Counted from the stretch's first letter, positions 8,907 to 18,224 are shown. The stretch: 64,000 nucleotides of DNA from Pseudomonadota bacterium (GCA_020161615.1 JAIUPD010000006.1:186001-250000); one strand, 5' to 3'. A program made the numbers and translations. The notes: generated from the sequence alone by a model not told the origin.

Positions 8907-10193
8907 GTGGCCGCACTTCCGATCCTTCTTTTGTCGACCGCCCTCCTCTTCGGTGGGGCGGTCCTGGCGCATCTGATCGGGGCCGCGTCGGTCCTGTCCT
9001 TCTTTGCCGCCGACCGGGCGCGATTCCTGGCCGCCGCGCCCCAGCGGATCATCGCCCATATCGACCTCTTCTCGATCATGTCGATGCCGCTGTTCATCCT
9101 TGCCGGCGAGATCATGAACCGCGCGGGCGTAACCCGGGCGCTGATCGACCTGGCCATGGCGCTGATGGCGCGGCTCAAGGGCGGGCTCGGGCATGTGAAC
9201 ATCCTGACCTCCGTTTTCTTCGCGGGCATCTCGGGCTCTGCCATGGCCGATGCCGCCTCGGTATCAAACACGCTGGTTCCGGCCATGCGCAAGGCGGGCT
9301 ACACGGCAAGCTATGCGGGGGCCGTGACGGCGGCCTCGTCGGTCATCGGACCGATCATCCCGCCCTCGATCATCATGATCTTCTACGGGGCGCTGATGAA
9401 TACCTCGGTCGCGGCGCTGTTCATCGCCGGGATCCTGCCGGGGCTGGTGATGGCCGCGGCGCTCTTTGCGGCGAATGCCTGGATGGCGCATCGCCACAAC
9501 CACCCCGCGGGCGAGCGGGTGCCCCCGCGCGAAATCCTGCGCCGCTTCGTCTATGCCCTGCCCGCGACGGTGATTCCGGTGATCATCCTGTCGGGCATCG
9601 TCTTCGGCATCATGACCCCGACCGAGGCGGCGGGTGTGGCGGTCTGCTGTGCCATTCTCGCCGGCGTGATCTATGGCCAGATGTCCGTCCGCAAGCTGAT
9701 CGAAAGCCTGGAGCGGACCGCGGTCCTCTCGGGTTCCATCTTCATCCTGCTCTCGGCGGTGGCGATCTTCGGCTATCTGGCGGGGCTTGAGCAGATCCCG
9801 GCGCGGCTGGCCGAACAATTGATCGGGCTGGGCTTCGACGGCTGGAAATACCTGTTGCTGCTGAACCTCGTCTTCCTCGTGGCGGGCATGTTCCTCGAGG
9901 TGCCGGTGGCGCTGGCGCTGCTGGTGCCGCTGCTGGTGCCCACGGGGATCGAGATGGGCGCCGATCCGGTACATCTGGGCATCGTCATCATCGTGAACCT
10001 GACGCTTGGCATCGTCACCCCGCCGTTCGGCGCGGCCCTGCTGGTCGTCTCGGCGGTGTCGGGTACGCCCTATTGGTCGATCGCCCGGGCGGCGGCGCCC
10101 TTCCTGCTTGTGCAGCTGGGTGTTCTGCTGCTGTTGACCTTCGTGCCCGAGATCAGCCTGTTCCTGCCGCGCATCACCGGCTTCGTGAACTGA
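8907..10193 (+). CDS. TRAP transporter large permease (DctM)
   Basis: 428 residues starting with GTG, with TAGGGAG 4-10 bases upstream. The protein is almost entirely hydrophobic, with about a dozen membrane segments. Family landmarks are IDLFSIMSMPLFILAGEIM, the GISGSAMADAASV loop, SSVIGPIIPPSIIMI, and the C-terminal ADPVHLGIVIIVNLTLGIVTPPFG pattern seen here in pieces. It is the sodium-coupled channel subunit in the cytoplasmic membrane. Gene order is permease-M, permease-Q, binding protein, with short gaps, so this is one operon. Divergence from the TetR operon suggests it imports the substrate of those amidohydrolases. Confidence 0.95.
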   Translation: MAALPILLLSTALLFGGAVLAHLIGAASVLSFFAADRARFLAAAPQRIIAHIDLFSIMSMPLFILAGEIMNRAGVTRALIDLAMALMARLKGGLGHVNILTSVFFAGISGSAMADAASVSNTLVPAMRKAGYTASYAGAVTAASSVIGPIIPPSIIMIFYGALMNTSVAALFIAGILPGLVMAAALFAANAWMAHRHNHPAGERVPPREILRRFVYALPATVIPVIILSGIVFGIMTPTEAAGVAVCCAILAGVIYGQMSVRKLIESLERTAVLSGSIFILLSAVAIFGYLAGLEQIPARLAEQLIGLGFDGWKYLLLLNLVFLVAGMFLEVPVALALLVPLLVPTGIEMGADPVHLGIVIIVNLTLGIVTPPFGAALLVVSAVSGTPYWSIARAAAPFLLVQLGVLLLLTFVPEISLFLPRITGFVN

Positions 10194-10203
10194 GGGTCCG
10201 CCG

Positions 10204-10770
10204 ATGAACTTCCCGCTTTCTGCCGATTCCGTCCTGGCCCGCCTTGCTGATCGCGTCTACGCGGTCTCGGAAGCCGTCAACTGGCTTGCCCGGCGGGCGG
10301 CGGGTCTGTTCTTCCTGGGCATGCTGGCAACGATGATGCTGCAGGTCATCGCCCGCTACGCCTTTGCGGCGCCGCCCTTCTGGACCGAGGAGCTGGCGCG
10401 CTGGCTCATGGTCTGGGGCGGGCTGCTGGGGGCTTCCTGCGCCTTTCACACCCATGCAGATCCGGCGATGGTGCATCCCCCCGTCGGCGTGACCTGGCGG
10501 CTCAAGCTGCAGGCGGTCTCGCGCTTCATCGCCTCGTGGCTCTTTTTCCTGCCGGTGCTGTGGTTCACCTATCCCTTCTTCCTGCGCCAGATCGGCCGCA
10601 CCTCGGAAGGGCTGGAAATCTCGACGGCCTGGATGGCCGCGGCGCTTCCCGTCGCCCTGATCCTGATCCTGTTCCATGGCGTCGCGGGATTGGGCGCCCT
10701 GGTATCGCCCCGCGTGCTCGCCCGCGAAACCGCCTACGCCGCCCAATTCTCTTCTCATACCACGGAGTAA
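10204..10770 (+). CDS. TRAP transporter small permease (DctQ)
   Basis: 188 residues with four predicted membrane segments, the norm for DctQ. Typical features are VIARYAFAAPPFWTEELARW (family pattern RY.F..P.PWTEE.AR) at about 52-71 and a WGGLLGASCAF helix. It lies 10 bases after the large permease and 3 bases before the binding-protein gene. A long hydrophilic N-terminal stretch of about 30 residues precedes the first helix. Confidence 0.93.
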   Translation: MNFPLSADSVLARLADRVYAVSEAVNWLARRAAGLFFLGMLATMMLQVIARYAFAAPPFWTEELARWLMVWGGLLGASCAFHTHADPAMVHPPVGVTWRLKLQAVSRFIASWLFFLPVLWFTYPFFLRQIGRTSEGLEISTAWMAAALPVALILILFHGVAGLGALVSPRVLARETAYAAQFSSHTTE

Positions 10771-10773
10771 CGC

Positions 10774-11769
10774 ATGACCCTTGCCTTCCGCCCCCTGTCC
10801 GCCGCCGCGCTGGCTTTCGTCCTGGCCGCCCCGGTTCACGCCCAATCCGTCGCCATCGCCCTCGATTCCACCCCCGACCGCGAGACCCAGGGCAGCTATC
10901 GCTATGTTGACACGCTGGTGTCGACGCTGGCGGGGATGGGCTGGGATACCGAGCTTTTCCCCCGCGATTCCATCGGGGGCGAGGATGAGCGTCTGGACCA
11001 GATCCGCGCCGGGATCCTGGACATGTCGATGTCGAACTACGCCGTGACCTATCAGTTCGTGCCCGAAATGCGGGTCATGCAGCTGCCCTATACCTTCGCC
11101 AATTCGCGCCATGTCTTCGATTTCTTCACCGAAAGCGACTACCTCGACAGCGTGAACGAGCAGCTTGCGGCCGAGGGGATGCATGTGCTGGCCATCGTGC
11201 CCACCGGTGGCATGCTGGGCATCTTCAACAACCAGAAAGAAGTCCGGTCGGTTGCGGACATGCAGGGCCTGCGGATGCGCGCGCTCGACGCCAACCAGCT
11301 TGAGATGTTCCGCATGATGGGCGCCGACGGCGTGGTGATCCCGTTCTCGGAAGTGCCGAACGCGCTGCAGACGGGCATCGCCAACGGCTATGTCAACGCC
11401 TCGGTGGTGCCGTTGGCCTTTGGGCAGGCCGATCTGTTCACCAATTTCACCGACGCCCGCGTGATCATCTCGGCCCGGGTGGCGCTGGTCTCGACCGCGT
11501 GGTGGGACGGGCTCTCGGACGAACAGCGGGCTCAGGTCGAGGAGGCTTCGCTCACCGCGCTGCGCGATGTCTTCGACTGGGTGGAGGTGACGCAGGAGCA
11601 ATCGCTGGAGGCGCTTGAGGCCGCCGGCATCGCTGTCTACCGGCCGACCGAGGAAGAACTCGCGACTTTCCGGGAGGCGACTGCCGACATGGCCGACCTG
11701 CTGGAGGGCGTGGACGCCGCCCGGATCGCCGAACTCCGCGCTATGGTCGCCGAGCATCAGCCGGAATAA
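10774..11769 (+). CDS. TRAP transporter substrate-binding protein (DctP)
   Basis: 331 residues. An N-terminal signal peptide of about 24 residues ends in VHAQ, so the mature protein is periplasmic. The body has the DctP layout: ELFPRDSIGGEDERLDQIRAG early, YTFANSRHVFDF, then the QGLRMRALDANQLEMFRMMGA region containing the conserved arginine (in LRMRA) that salt-bridges a substrate carboxylate. A carboxylate ligand is therefore likely. It ends the operon and is followed 23 bases later by a strong hairpin terminator. Confidence 0.94.
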   Translation: MTLAFRPLSAAALAFVLAAPVHAQSVAIALDSTPDRETQGSYRYVDTLVSTLAGMGWDTELFPRDSIGGEDERLDQIRAGILDMSMSNYAVTYQFVPEMRVMQLPYTFANSRHVFDFFTESDYLDSVNEQLAAEGMHVLAIVPTGGMLGIFNNQKEVRSVADMQGLRMRALDANQLEMFRMMGADGVVIPFSEVPNALQTGIANGYVNASVVPLAFGQADLFTNFTDARVIISARVALVSTAWWDGLSDEQRAQVEEASLTALRDVFDWVEVTQEQSLEALEAAGIAVYRPTEEELATFREATADMADLLEGVDAARIAELRAMVAEHQPE

Positions 11770-11792
11770 TCCCGGCCGCAGTCGGAACGAGG

Positions 11793-11822
11793 AAGGGCGC
11801 CGTTTGTCGGCGCCCTTTTTCC
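11793..11822 (+). terminator. Rho-independent terminator after the TRAP operon
   Basis: A perfect 10-base stem, AAGGGCGCCG (11793-11802) with CGGCGCCCTT (11808-11817), loop TTTGT, followed by a run of T. The T-run is on the plus-strand side, so it serves the TRAP operon; the stem may also slow readthrough from the converging amidase gene. Confidence 0.9.
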
Positions 11823-11837
11823 TATACAGAGGAACTC

Positions 11838-13343
11838 TCAGAAGCTCAGGAAACCCGGCGCCTCGGACAGCGGCCTTGCCGCCCTGAGGGCATTCAGGTC
11901 CGGTCCCTGCGGTGCCAGATCGGGGATCGCTGCGACAATCGCCTCGATCTCGGCTGCCACGGCCAGCACCGCCCGGTCGGCATGGCGCCGGCCGACGATC
12001 TGCAGGCCGAAGGGCATGCCGTTCGCGTCAAGCCCGCAGGGAATGGTGATCGACGGATGCCCCGCCAGGGTCGAGGCATAGGCCAGCGCGAGCCAATGGT
12101 AATAGCTCTGCGTCGCCACGCCGTCGATCTCGGCCGGATAGAGCTCGTGCCAGTCGCGGGGGCTGACCGTGACCGCAGGCGAGAGGATCACGTCCCAGTC
12201 GCGGAACCAGGATTGCCAGCGCAGGTAATAGGCCGTCTGCTCGGTGAAGGCGGCGGCGAAATCGTCGGCGCCATAGCTGCGCCCCTCGATCACGTTATCC
12301 CGCACATTGGGCCCGATCTTGTCGGGGTGACGGTCGAAGCGCGCGCCATGGGTCGAGACGAACAGCAATCCGCGCAGCACGGCAAAGATCCGGTCCGCGC
12401 CGCTGCAATCGGGCGAGGTCTCGTCCATCCGGCCGAGGAAGGGAGCGAGCGCCGCCAGCACCTTGCGGAACTGGTCGCGCACGATCCCCTCGGTGGGGGC
12501 GAAGCCGAAATCCTCGGTCGTGGCGATGCGCAGGCCGGTCAGGTCGACCGGCGGCAGGTTCGCAAAGCCATGGGCATCCCAGGCGGTGCGCTCCTCGACC
12601 ACGGCGGTGAAGGGATCGCGCGCATCCGGGCGCGACATGACCGACAGCATGAGTCCCGCATCGGCAACGTTCCGCGCCATCGGTCCCGCGCTTGACAAGG
12701 GCACCAGACCGATGCCCCGCGTATCACCCGGCACGACACCGGGGCTGGGGCGGAAACCCACCACCCCGCAATAGGCGGCCGGATTGCGCAGCGAGCCCCC
12801 GGTATCCGAACCGGTGGCAAGGGGCGCGTAGCCACAGGCGAGCGCCACGGCCGAGCCGCCCGAGGAACCCGCACAACTGCGCGTCAGGTCATAGGGATTG
12901 GCGGTCGCGCCATAGACCCGGTTGCGGGTGTTGCCGCCCGCGCTCCATTCCGGGTTGTTGGTCTTGCCCAACGGGATCGCCCCCGCCTGCCGCAGGGCTG
13001 CGACCAGCGCGTCGTCCCTGGTGGCGATGTTATCCACGAACAATTCCGAGCCGAAGGTCGTGGGCAGGCCCTTCACATCGAGCATGTCCTTGACGCCAAA
13101 GGGCAGTCCATGCAGCGGGCCGAGTGCCTCGCCCCTTGCCTGCGCTTCGTCGGCGGCGAGGGCCGTGGCGCGCAGCCCGTCGAAGTCCCGCGCGACCAGC
13201 GCGTTGACCGCGTGATCCACGGCCTCGACCCGGGCGATGCAGGCCTCGGCCAGTTCGCGCGCGCTCAGCGCCCTGCGGGCGATGGCCCGCCGCGCCTCGG
13301 TTGCCGAGAGATCGGCGGGATCGGTGGCGTCTGGCTGGATCAT
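11838..13343 (-). CDS. Amidase (amidase signature family)
   Basis: 501 residues from the ATG at 13343, chosen for a GGAG 6 bases upstream; an ATG at 13355 is possible but has no clear ribosome site. The Ser-cisSer-Lys triad is complete: K85 in PFGVKDM, the cis-serine in GSSGGSAVA (about 159-167) and the nucleophile S184 in GSDTGGSLRNPA. The family hydrolyses amides of varied acids. It is divergent from a GntR/FCD regulator, which likely controls it. A physical link to the TRAP system on its left is possible but it has its own promoter region. Substrate unknown. Confidence 0.9.
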   Translation of the reverse strand: MIQPDATDPADLSATEARRAIARRALSARELAEACIARVEAVDHAVNALVARDFDGLRATALAADEAQARGEALGPLHGLPFGVKDMLDVKGLPTTFGSELFVDNIATRDDALVAALRQAGAIPLGKTNNPEWSAGGNTRNRVYGATANPYDLTRSCAGSSGGSAVALACGYAPLATGSDTGGSLRNPAAYCGVVGFRPSPGVVPGDTRGIGLVPLSSAGPMARNVADAGLMLSVMSRPDARDPFTAVVEERTAWDAHGFANLPPVDLTGLRIATTEDFGFAPTEGIVRDQFRKVLAALAPFLGRMDETSPDCSGADRIFAVLRGLLFVSTHGARFDRHPDKIGPNVRDNVIEGRSYGADDFAAAFTEQTAYYLRWQSWFRDWDVILSPAVTVSPRDWHELYPAEIDGVATQSYYHWLALAYASTLAGHPSITIPCGLDANGMPFGLQIVGRRHADRAVLAVAAEIEAIVAAIPDLAPQGPDLNALRAARPLSEAPGFLSF

Positions 13344-13473
13344 CGGGCGCTCCATGGCGTTGGATCAGGCGGACCCTCGGCCAGGGGCGGCTGTCCGGGC
13401 CTGCGGCCGCTGCCTCGTGCCGGTCGGTCCCGACTGTTCCCCGGCAACGGCGGATACCGCCTTCTAACAAGAA

Positions 13474-13503
13474 TTGAACCCTGTGCAAGCAAGATTGTAT
13501 ACA
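13474..13503 (+). promoter_or_regulatory. Candidate promoter of the GntR gene
   Basis: TTGAAC (13474-13479) and TATACA (13498-13503) with an 18-base spacer, 44 bases upstream of the GntR start. The -10 box lies inside the 12-base palindrome described separately, the arrangement expected for autorepression. Confidence 0.5.
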
Positions 13504-13505
13504 AT
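13494..13505. promoter_or_regulatory. GntR-type operator palindrome ATTGTATACAAT
   Basis: A perfect 12-base palindrome in the gap between the amidase and the divergent GntR/FCD gene. Its TTGTATACAA core fits the GT...AC half-site style of FadR/FCD-type GntR regulators (family knowledge). It is the only perfect long palindrome seen in this gap. Confidence 0.65.
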
Positions 13506-13546
13506 AATATTGCCATTGGGAACAATCGGCGGGGGAGGGCAGGCGC

Positions 13547-14215
13547 ATGGGGCGGGATCGCGTCGACGAGATCGAAACGGCGCTGCAGGATGCCATCTTC
13601 GAGGGCCGATACGCCGATGGCGAGCGGCTGGACGAGACGCGGCTTGCCGCCCGTTTCGGGGTCTCCCGCACCCCGGTACGCGAGGCTCTGCGTCGCCTCT
13701 CGGCCGCGGGTCTCGTGCAGCAGCAGGTCAATCGGGGCAGTTTCGTTCGCCAGCCCGGGCCGCTGGACCTCTATGAGATGTTTCAGGTGATGGCCCAGCT
13801 TGAAGGTTTCTGCGCCGAGCTGGCGAGCGAGCGGGTGACGCCCGAGACCATCGCCGAACTGCGCGGCCTGAACGAGGCCTGCGCGGCGGCGGCGCAGGCC
13901 GGGGATGTCGATGGCTATTATGGCGCCAACGAATCCCTGCATCAGCGGATCTACCGCGAAAGCGGCAACGAGTTCCTGGCCGAGAATTGTCGCGCCCTGC
14001 AGAAACGTCTGCGGCCCTACCGGCGCACGCAGTTGCGGACCCCGGGGCGGCTGGAGCAATCATTGGCGGAACATGCGCAGGTCATCGAGGCGATGGCAGC
14101 GCGCCAGCCGCAGAGGGCCAGCGCGCTGCTACGCGATCATGTCTCGGTCCAGGGAGAGCGGTTTCACCGCCTGATGAGCCATTGGCGGACGCGCGAGCAA
14201 GGCGCGCCCGCCTAG
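13547..14215 (+). CDS. GntR-family regulator (FadR/FCD subfamily)
   Basis: 222 residues. The winged helix is at 8-75: LQDAIFEGRYADGERLDETRL in two parts, then the GntR hallmark FGVSRTPVREALRRL (about 39-53) and GLVQQQVNRGSFV. The C-terminal FCD helical domain has the metal-ligand type pattern NESLHQRIY and HAQVIEAMA plus a final LLRDHV. Such regulators sense small carboxylates. It is divergent from the amidase with an operator-like palindrome between them, and ends 4 bases before the converging TRAP permease. Confidence 0.93.
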   Translation: MGRDRVDEIETALQDAIFEGRYADGERLDETRLAARFGVSRTPVREALRRLSAAGLVQQQVNRGSFVRQPGPLDLYEMFQVMAQLEGFCAELASERVTPETIAELRGLNEACAAAAQAGDVDGYYGANESLHQRIYRESGNEFLAENCRALQKRLRPYRRTQLRTPGRLEQSLAEHAQVIEAMAARQPQRASALLRDHVSVQGERFHRLMSHWRTREQGAPA

Positions 14216-14219
14216 GCTG

Positions 14220-16115
14220 TCACAGCGCGACGGCCCGCTGTTGCGCATTGTCCCGACGGGCAAGCAGGTAGACGCAGACCACCATCGCCCAACCGCAGCC
14301 GAACCCAAGCGCCCAGGGCAGGGAGCCGGTGGGCGCGATGACCGCGACCAGACCCGCGGCGCCGATGACCAGACGCGCCAGCGGCCCCAGCGAACGCCCG
14401 CACCAGCCCGCGAAGGCGACGGCCCAAAGCGTGGTCGAGGCCAGCATCGCCGCGGCCCCGGCGGCGATTTCCAGCGTGCTGCCTTCCCCCAGGATCGCCG
14501 GGTCGAAGACGAAGCTGAAGGGCACGAAAAAGGCCACGAGGCTGAGGCCGAAGGCCGACCAGCTGGTCTTCATCACCGGCGCGTCGCCCACCGCGGCGGC
14601 CGCGAACGAGGCCAGCGCCACCGGCGGCGTCACCATCGACAGCACGCAATAATAGAAGATGAAGAAATGCGCGGCCAGCGGATCGACGCCCAGGTTCTGG
14701 ATCGCCGGGACGAACAGCACCGCGCCGATGATATAGGCCGCAACCGTGGGCAGCCCCATGCCCATGATGATGCAGCCGACCATGGCCAGGGCCAGCGACA
14801 GGAAGATCGACCCCTCGGCCAGCGTGACCAGCGAGCCCGCGAATTTGAGCGCGAGGTTCGATTGCACGGCGACGGCGATCACCAGACCGATCGAGGCGAT
14901 GGGCACCGCGACCTCGGCCGCCTGCCGCGGCGCCTCGCGCAGGCCCTGCACCAGCGCGGACCAGCCGATCCAGGTGTTTCGGCGCAGGAAGGGCACAATG
15001 AAGCAGCTGACCGAGGCGATGGCGGCGGAATAGGCGGCTGAATAGCCCCAAACCAGCGCGCCGATCAGGATCAGCGGCGGCAACAGCAGATGCAGGCGCG
15101 GCAGGATCGGGTCGATGGCGGCGACCTCGGCCTCGGTCATGGCCCGAACATTGTCGCGCCGCGCGGTCAGGTCGACCACCAGAAGCAGCGCCAGATAGAA
15201 GGCGAGGGCCGGGATCAGCCCCGCCAGCGCGATCCGCGCGTAGGGCAGGTTCAGCATCTCGGCCATGATGAAGGCAGCGACGCCCATGATCGGCGGCATG
15301 AGCTGCCCTCCGGTCGAAGCAATGGCCTCGATCCCCGCCGCGCGGTGGCCGGGCACGCCGGTGCGCTTCATCAGCGGGATCGTCAACACGCCGGTGGAAA
15401 CGACATTGGCCACCGCCGAGCCCGAGATCGACCCCATCAGCGAGGACGAGAGGACCGCAGCCTTGGCCGTGCCGCCGGTGGCGCGGCCCGCCAGGCGGAT
15501 CGCCAGGTCGATGAACAGCTGGCCGCCGCCCGCCGCGGCATAGAAGGCGCCGAAGAGGATGAAGTAGAAGATGAAATTGACCGAGGTCGAGGTGGTGATC
15601 CCCAGCACCCCCGCCGTGGTCATGGTCGAAATCTCGATGGCGGCATCGAGGCCGAAGCCGCGGAACGACAGCCAGCCGGGCAGCAGGTTGCCCCAGAAGG
15701 CATAGGCGATGAAGGCCGCCAGCACACCGACGAGGATCATGCCCACGGCGCGCCGCGCCCCTTCCAGCAGCAGCGCCACCAGCACCACCCCGGCCCAGAG
15801 GTCGCGGTCGAAGACCGGCGAGACATTCTCCATCCGCGTCGTGAGCCGCTGGAATTCCACAAGATAGTAAGCGCCGACGCCCAGGGTTGCGACGATCAGC
15901 AGCGCGTCGATGGCGCGGCGGGTCCAGAGGGGCAGGGCGGGGGCCTCAAGGGGCTTGCTGAGGAACAGAAGCACCAGCGCAAAGGTCAGGTGGACCGGGC
16001 GCTCGAAGAGCGGCTGTTGCGGGGTGAGCAGGATCCAGGCCTGGAAGGCCACGAAGGCCACACCGATCACGAAGGCCGGCGACAAAAGGGTTTGGCGAAG
16101 CGCGGGGGCGGGCAT
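14220..16115 (-). CDS. TRAP transporter fused permease (TAXI-type, DctQM fusion)
   Basis: 631 residues from the ATG at 16115, which has a strong GAGGAGGAGA ribosome site; the frame is open further upstream but without a site. It is a large membrane protein with small (about 1-150) and large permease parts in one chain, as in the 4TM/12TM TAXI systems. Landmarks are SSSLMGSISGSAVANVVSTG and GGQLMPPIMGVAAFIMAEM, and a second MGMGLPTVAAYIIGAVLFVPA re-entrant region. The substrate-binding partner is the TAXI protein directly upstream. Confidence 0.93.
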   Translation of the reverse strand: MPAPALRQTLLSPAFVIGVAFVAFQAWILLTPQQPLFERPVHLTFALVLLFLSKPLEAPALPLWTRRAIDALLIVATLGVGAYYLVEFQRLTTRMENVSPVFDRDLWAGVVLVALLLEGARRAVGMILVGVLAAFIAYAFWGNLLPGWLSFRGFGLDAAIEISTMTTAGVLGITTSTSVNFIFYFILFGAFYAAAGGGQLFIDLAIRLAGRATGGTAKAAVLSSSLMGSISGSAVANVVSTGVLTIPLMKRTGVPGHRAAGIEAIASTGGQLMPPIMGVAAFIMAEMLNLPYARIALAGLIPALAFYLALLLVVDLTARRDNVRAMTEAEVAAIDPILPRLHLLLPPLILIGALVWGYSAAYSAAIASVSCFIVPFLRRNTWIGWSALVQGLREAPRQAAEVAVPIASIGLVIAVAVQSNLALKFAGSLVTLAEGSIFLSLALAMVGCIIMGMGLPTVAAYIIGAVLFVPAIQNLGVDPLAAHFFIFYYCVLSMVTPPVALASFAAAAVGDAPVMKTSWSAFGLSLVAFFVPFSFVFDPAILGEGSTLEIAAGAAAMLASTTLWAVAFAGWCGRSLGPLARLVIGAAGLVAVIAPTGSLPWALGFGCGWAMVVCVYLLARRDNAQQRAVAL

Positions 16116-16197
16116 CGGGGTCTCCTCCTCGGGACCGGGATGATGGGACAGGCGGGGCGTTGCGGGCCGGTGCAGGAATGCCGGCCCGCAGGCGGGA

Positions 16198-17199
16198 TTA
16201 CTGGATCCAGCCGTGTTCGCGGTAATACCGCTCGGCACCCGGATGCAGCGGGATGCCGACATTCTCGGGCCGCCAGGCGTTCTCGGGCACGAAGGCGCGC
16301 CAGGCGGCATGGGCCTCGCCCATCGCGGCGGCATTCTCGATCACGGTGCGGGTGATCTGATAGGCGGTCTCGTCCGGCACCGAGGCATTGGCGATCAGCA
16401 CCGTGCCCAGGTTCGCGCCGACCGTGGGGGCGTCCTGACCGTCAAACCAGGGGCCGAAGGTTCCGGCGCCGAGCCCGTTCGCGGTCAGCACCTCCATCGC
16501 CGCCTGGGGGATGTCGATGAAGCGCATCCCGGCGGTGAGCGTCACCTCAGTGATGGTCGGATGGCCGCGGACGATGGTGTCGATATAGAGGTCGGCGTCG
16601 CCGTTCCTGAGGATATCGGGGATCTGCGGCGTGTCCACCTGCACGATGTCCCCGCCATTCGCGCGGATCTCCTCGGCGCTGGTGCCAAGGGCCTGGAGGA
16701 TCATCTCGGCCGCCGGAACGGCGCTGGAACCTGCCGGTTTCAGCAGGATCCGCACCGGCTGGTCCGAGGCGAGGATCGCGGCCAGGTCCGTGGTGCCGCG
16801 CGCGTCCAGGAACGCCTGCCGCGCCATGACGCCGATGTAGACATCGTTGAGCCCGCCGACCAGCGCGCGGATATCCGGGGCCGAGGCGCCTTCGTAGACC
16901 GGCGCCCCCTCCATGGCCCAGACGGCGGTGGCGGTGTTCGACAAAGCGATCTCGGCCCGGCCGGCCTGCACGACCATCGGGTTGGCGACTCCGCCGCCGC
17001 GCGCCACGACCTCGACGGTATTGGCGCCGAGAATGGGCTCGATCATCTGTTCCAGGGTCGCGGCGAAGACATACCACGAGGTCCCCTCGCGCATGGCGCC
17101 GATGCGGATGTCCTGCGCCGGGGCGATGGTGGTGGTGACGGCCAATGCCGCCATGCCGAAGGCCGCCTTGCGCAGCGCATTCGTGATGGTGTGAAACAT
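16198..17199 (-). CDS. TAXI-family TRAP transporter solute-binding protein
   Basis: 333 residues from the ATG at 17199, with GGGAGGAGAGACC before it. The signal peptide is about 29 residues, ending APAQ, so the protein is exported. The TAXI signature is clear: MREGTSWYVFAATL, EVVARGGGVANPMVVQAGRAE in two parts, and ALSNTATAVWAM. TAXI proteins deliver glutamate/glutamine-like or other small organic acids to fused permeases. It lies between the DapA-family lyase and the fused permease in a LacI-flanked operon. Confidence 0.93.
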   Translation of the reverse strand: MFHTITNALRKAAFGMAALAVTTTIAPAQDIRIGAMREGTSWYVFAATLEQMIEPILGANTVEVVARGGGVANPMVVQAGRAEIALSNTATAVWAMEGAPVYEGASAPDIRALVGGLNDVYIGVMARQAFLDARGTTDLAAILASDQPVRILLKPAGSSAVPAAEMILQALGTSAEEIRANGGDIVQVDTPQIPDILRNGDADLYIDTIVRGHPTITEVTLTAGMRFIDIPQAAMEVLTANGLGAGTFGPWFDGQDAPTVGANLGTVLIANASVPDETAYQITRTVIENAAAMGEAHAAWRAFVPENAWRPENVGIPLHPGAERYYREHGWIQ

Positions 17200-17255
17200 G
17201 GTCTCTCCTCCCAGGTCAAAGGGTATGCCCCCGCGACCGGCGCGGGGGCAACGGC

Positions 17256-18197
17256 TCATTCGGCGGCCAGCAGGTTTTCGACCCGGCCGATGCCCGCCGC
17301 GTCGAAGGCGGCGAAGATCTCGGCCTCGGCGGCGGCGCCCAGGTTCTTCAACGGCTCGCGGATCGTGGCGTGATCCAGCACGCCGCGTTTCACGAGGCCC
17401 AGTTTCAGCGCGACCGTGCCCTCCATGTGCGAGCCGCGGTGATAGACCGCGCGGGTCACCGGCAGCAGCCGCTCGAAGATGGCGCGGGCGGTGGGGTAGT
17501 CCTGCGCCTTGCCGGCCTTGATCAGGTCGATCAGCAGTTCGGGCGCGATGTTGCCGTAGCCCACCAGCAGGCCGTCCACGTCGAACATCGTCGGCAGCAG
17601 CCATTCGTCATGGCAGGACAGGACCTGCAGATCGGGCTGCGCGGCCTTCAACTGCGGGATCTCGACATACCAGCGCTTCATGTTGCGCACGCCGTTCTTG
17701 GTGGCGACGACGCCCGGCTGCGCGGCGATCTCGAGCTGCGTGTCCAGATCATAGCTTGCCTTGGTGGCATCGGGGTACTGGAACAGGATCTCCTGCAGGC
17801 CGGAGGCCTCCCAGATCGCCTTGTAGCGGTCCTGCGGCGCGCCTTTCTGGAAGCCGAAGCGCAGCCAGCCGTGGTTGGGATAGACCAGCGCGCCGGTCGC
17901 GCCCGCGTCCTTGCACTTGCGCGCCTCTTCGGCGGCAACCTTGGTGCCTTCGCCGGTGATGCCGGCGATGATCGGAATATCGACCGCATCGGCATAGGCG
18001 CGGATCAGGTCCAGACGCTCGCCTTCGGTCAGGAAGGTGCCCTCGCCGGCATGGCCCAGGATCACCAGCGAGGTTACGTCCTCGAACGAGGCCAGCCATT
18101 TGGCGATGCGCACATTGGCGTCGAAATCGACATCGCCGTTTTTCTTGAAGGCGGTGACGGGGGCGGGGCTGAGGCCGCGCAGGTTCATCGGTTTCAT
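17256..18197 (-). CDS. Dihydrodipicolinate synthase (DapA)-family aldolase/lyase
   Basis: 313 residues from the ATG at 18197 (AGGAG upstream). It is a single TIM-barrel DapA/NanA-family protein, first gene of the operon. The N terminus LRGLSPAPVTAFKKNGDVD and the GHAGEGTFLTEGER segment fit the family, and the Schiff-base lysine is probably the one in VVATKNGVRNM. The usual YNxPGR motif is replaced by FQYPDATK and the GTTGE motif by GHAGE, so it is not a housekeeping DapA. A catabolic keto-acid or sugar-acid lyase is likely. Two LacI-type operators lie upstream. Confidence 0.85.
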   Translation of the reverse strand: MKPMNLRGLSPAPVTAFKKNGDVDFDANVRIAKWLASFEDVTSLVILGHAGEGTFLTEGERLDLIRAYADAVDIPIIAGITGEGTKVAAEEARKCKDAGATGALVYPNHGWLRFGFQKGAPQDRYKAIWEASGLQEILFQYPDATKASYDLDTQLEIAAQPGVVATKNGVRNMKRWYVEIPQLKAAQPDLQVLSCHDEWLLPTMFDVDGLLVGYGNIAPELLIDLIKAGKAQDYPTARAIFERLLPVTRAVYHRGSHMEGTVALKLGLVKRGVLDHATIREPLKNLGAAAEAEIFAAFDAAGIGRVENLLAAE

Positions 18198-18224
18198 GGT
18201 GGTCTCCTGGTGAGTATCGTTTGC

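Noticed and set aside
10174-11757. 527-codon open frame on the minus strand
   Set aside because: Antisense to DctQ and DctP, both with clear features and a terminator in the plus direction.
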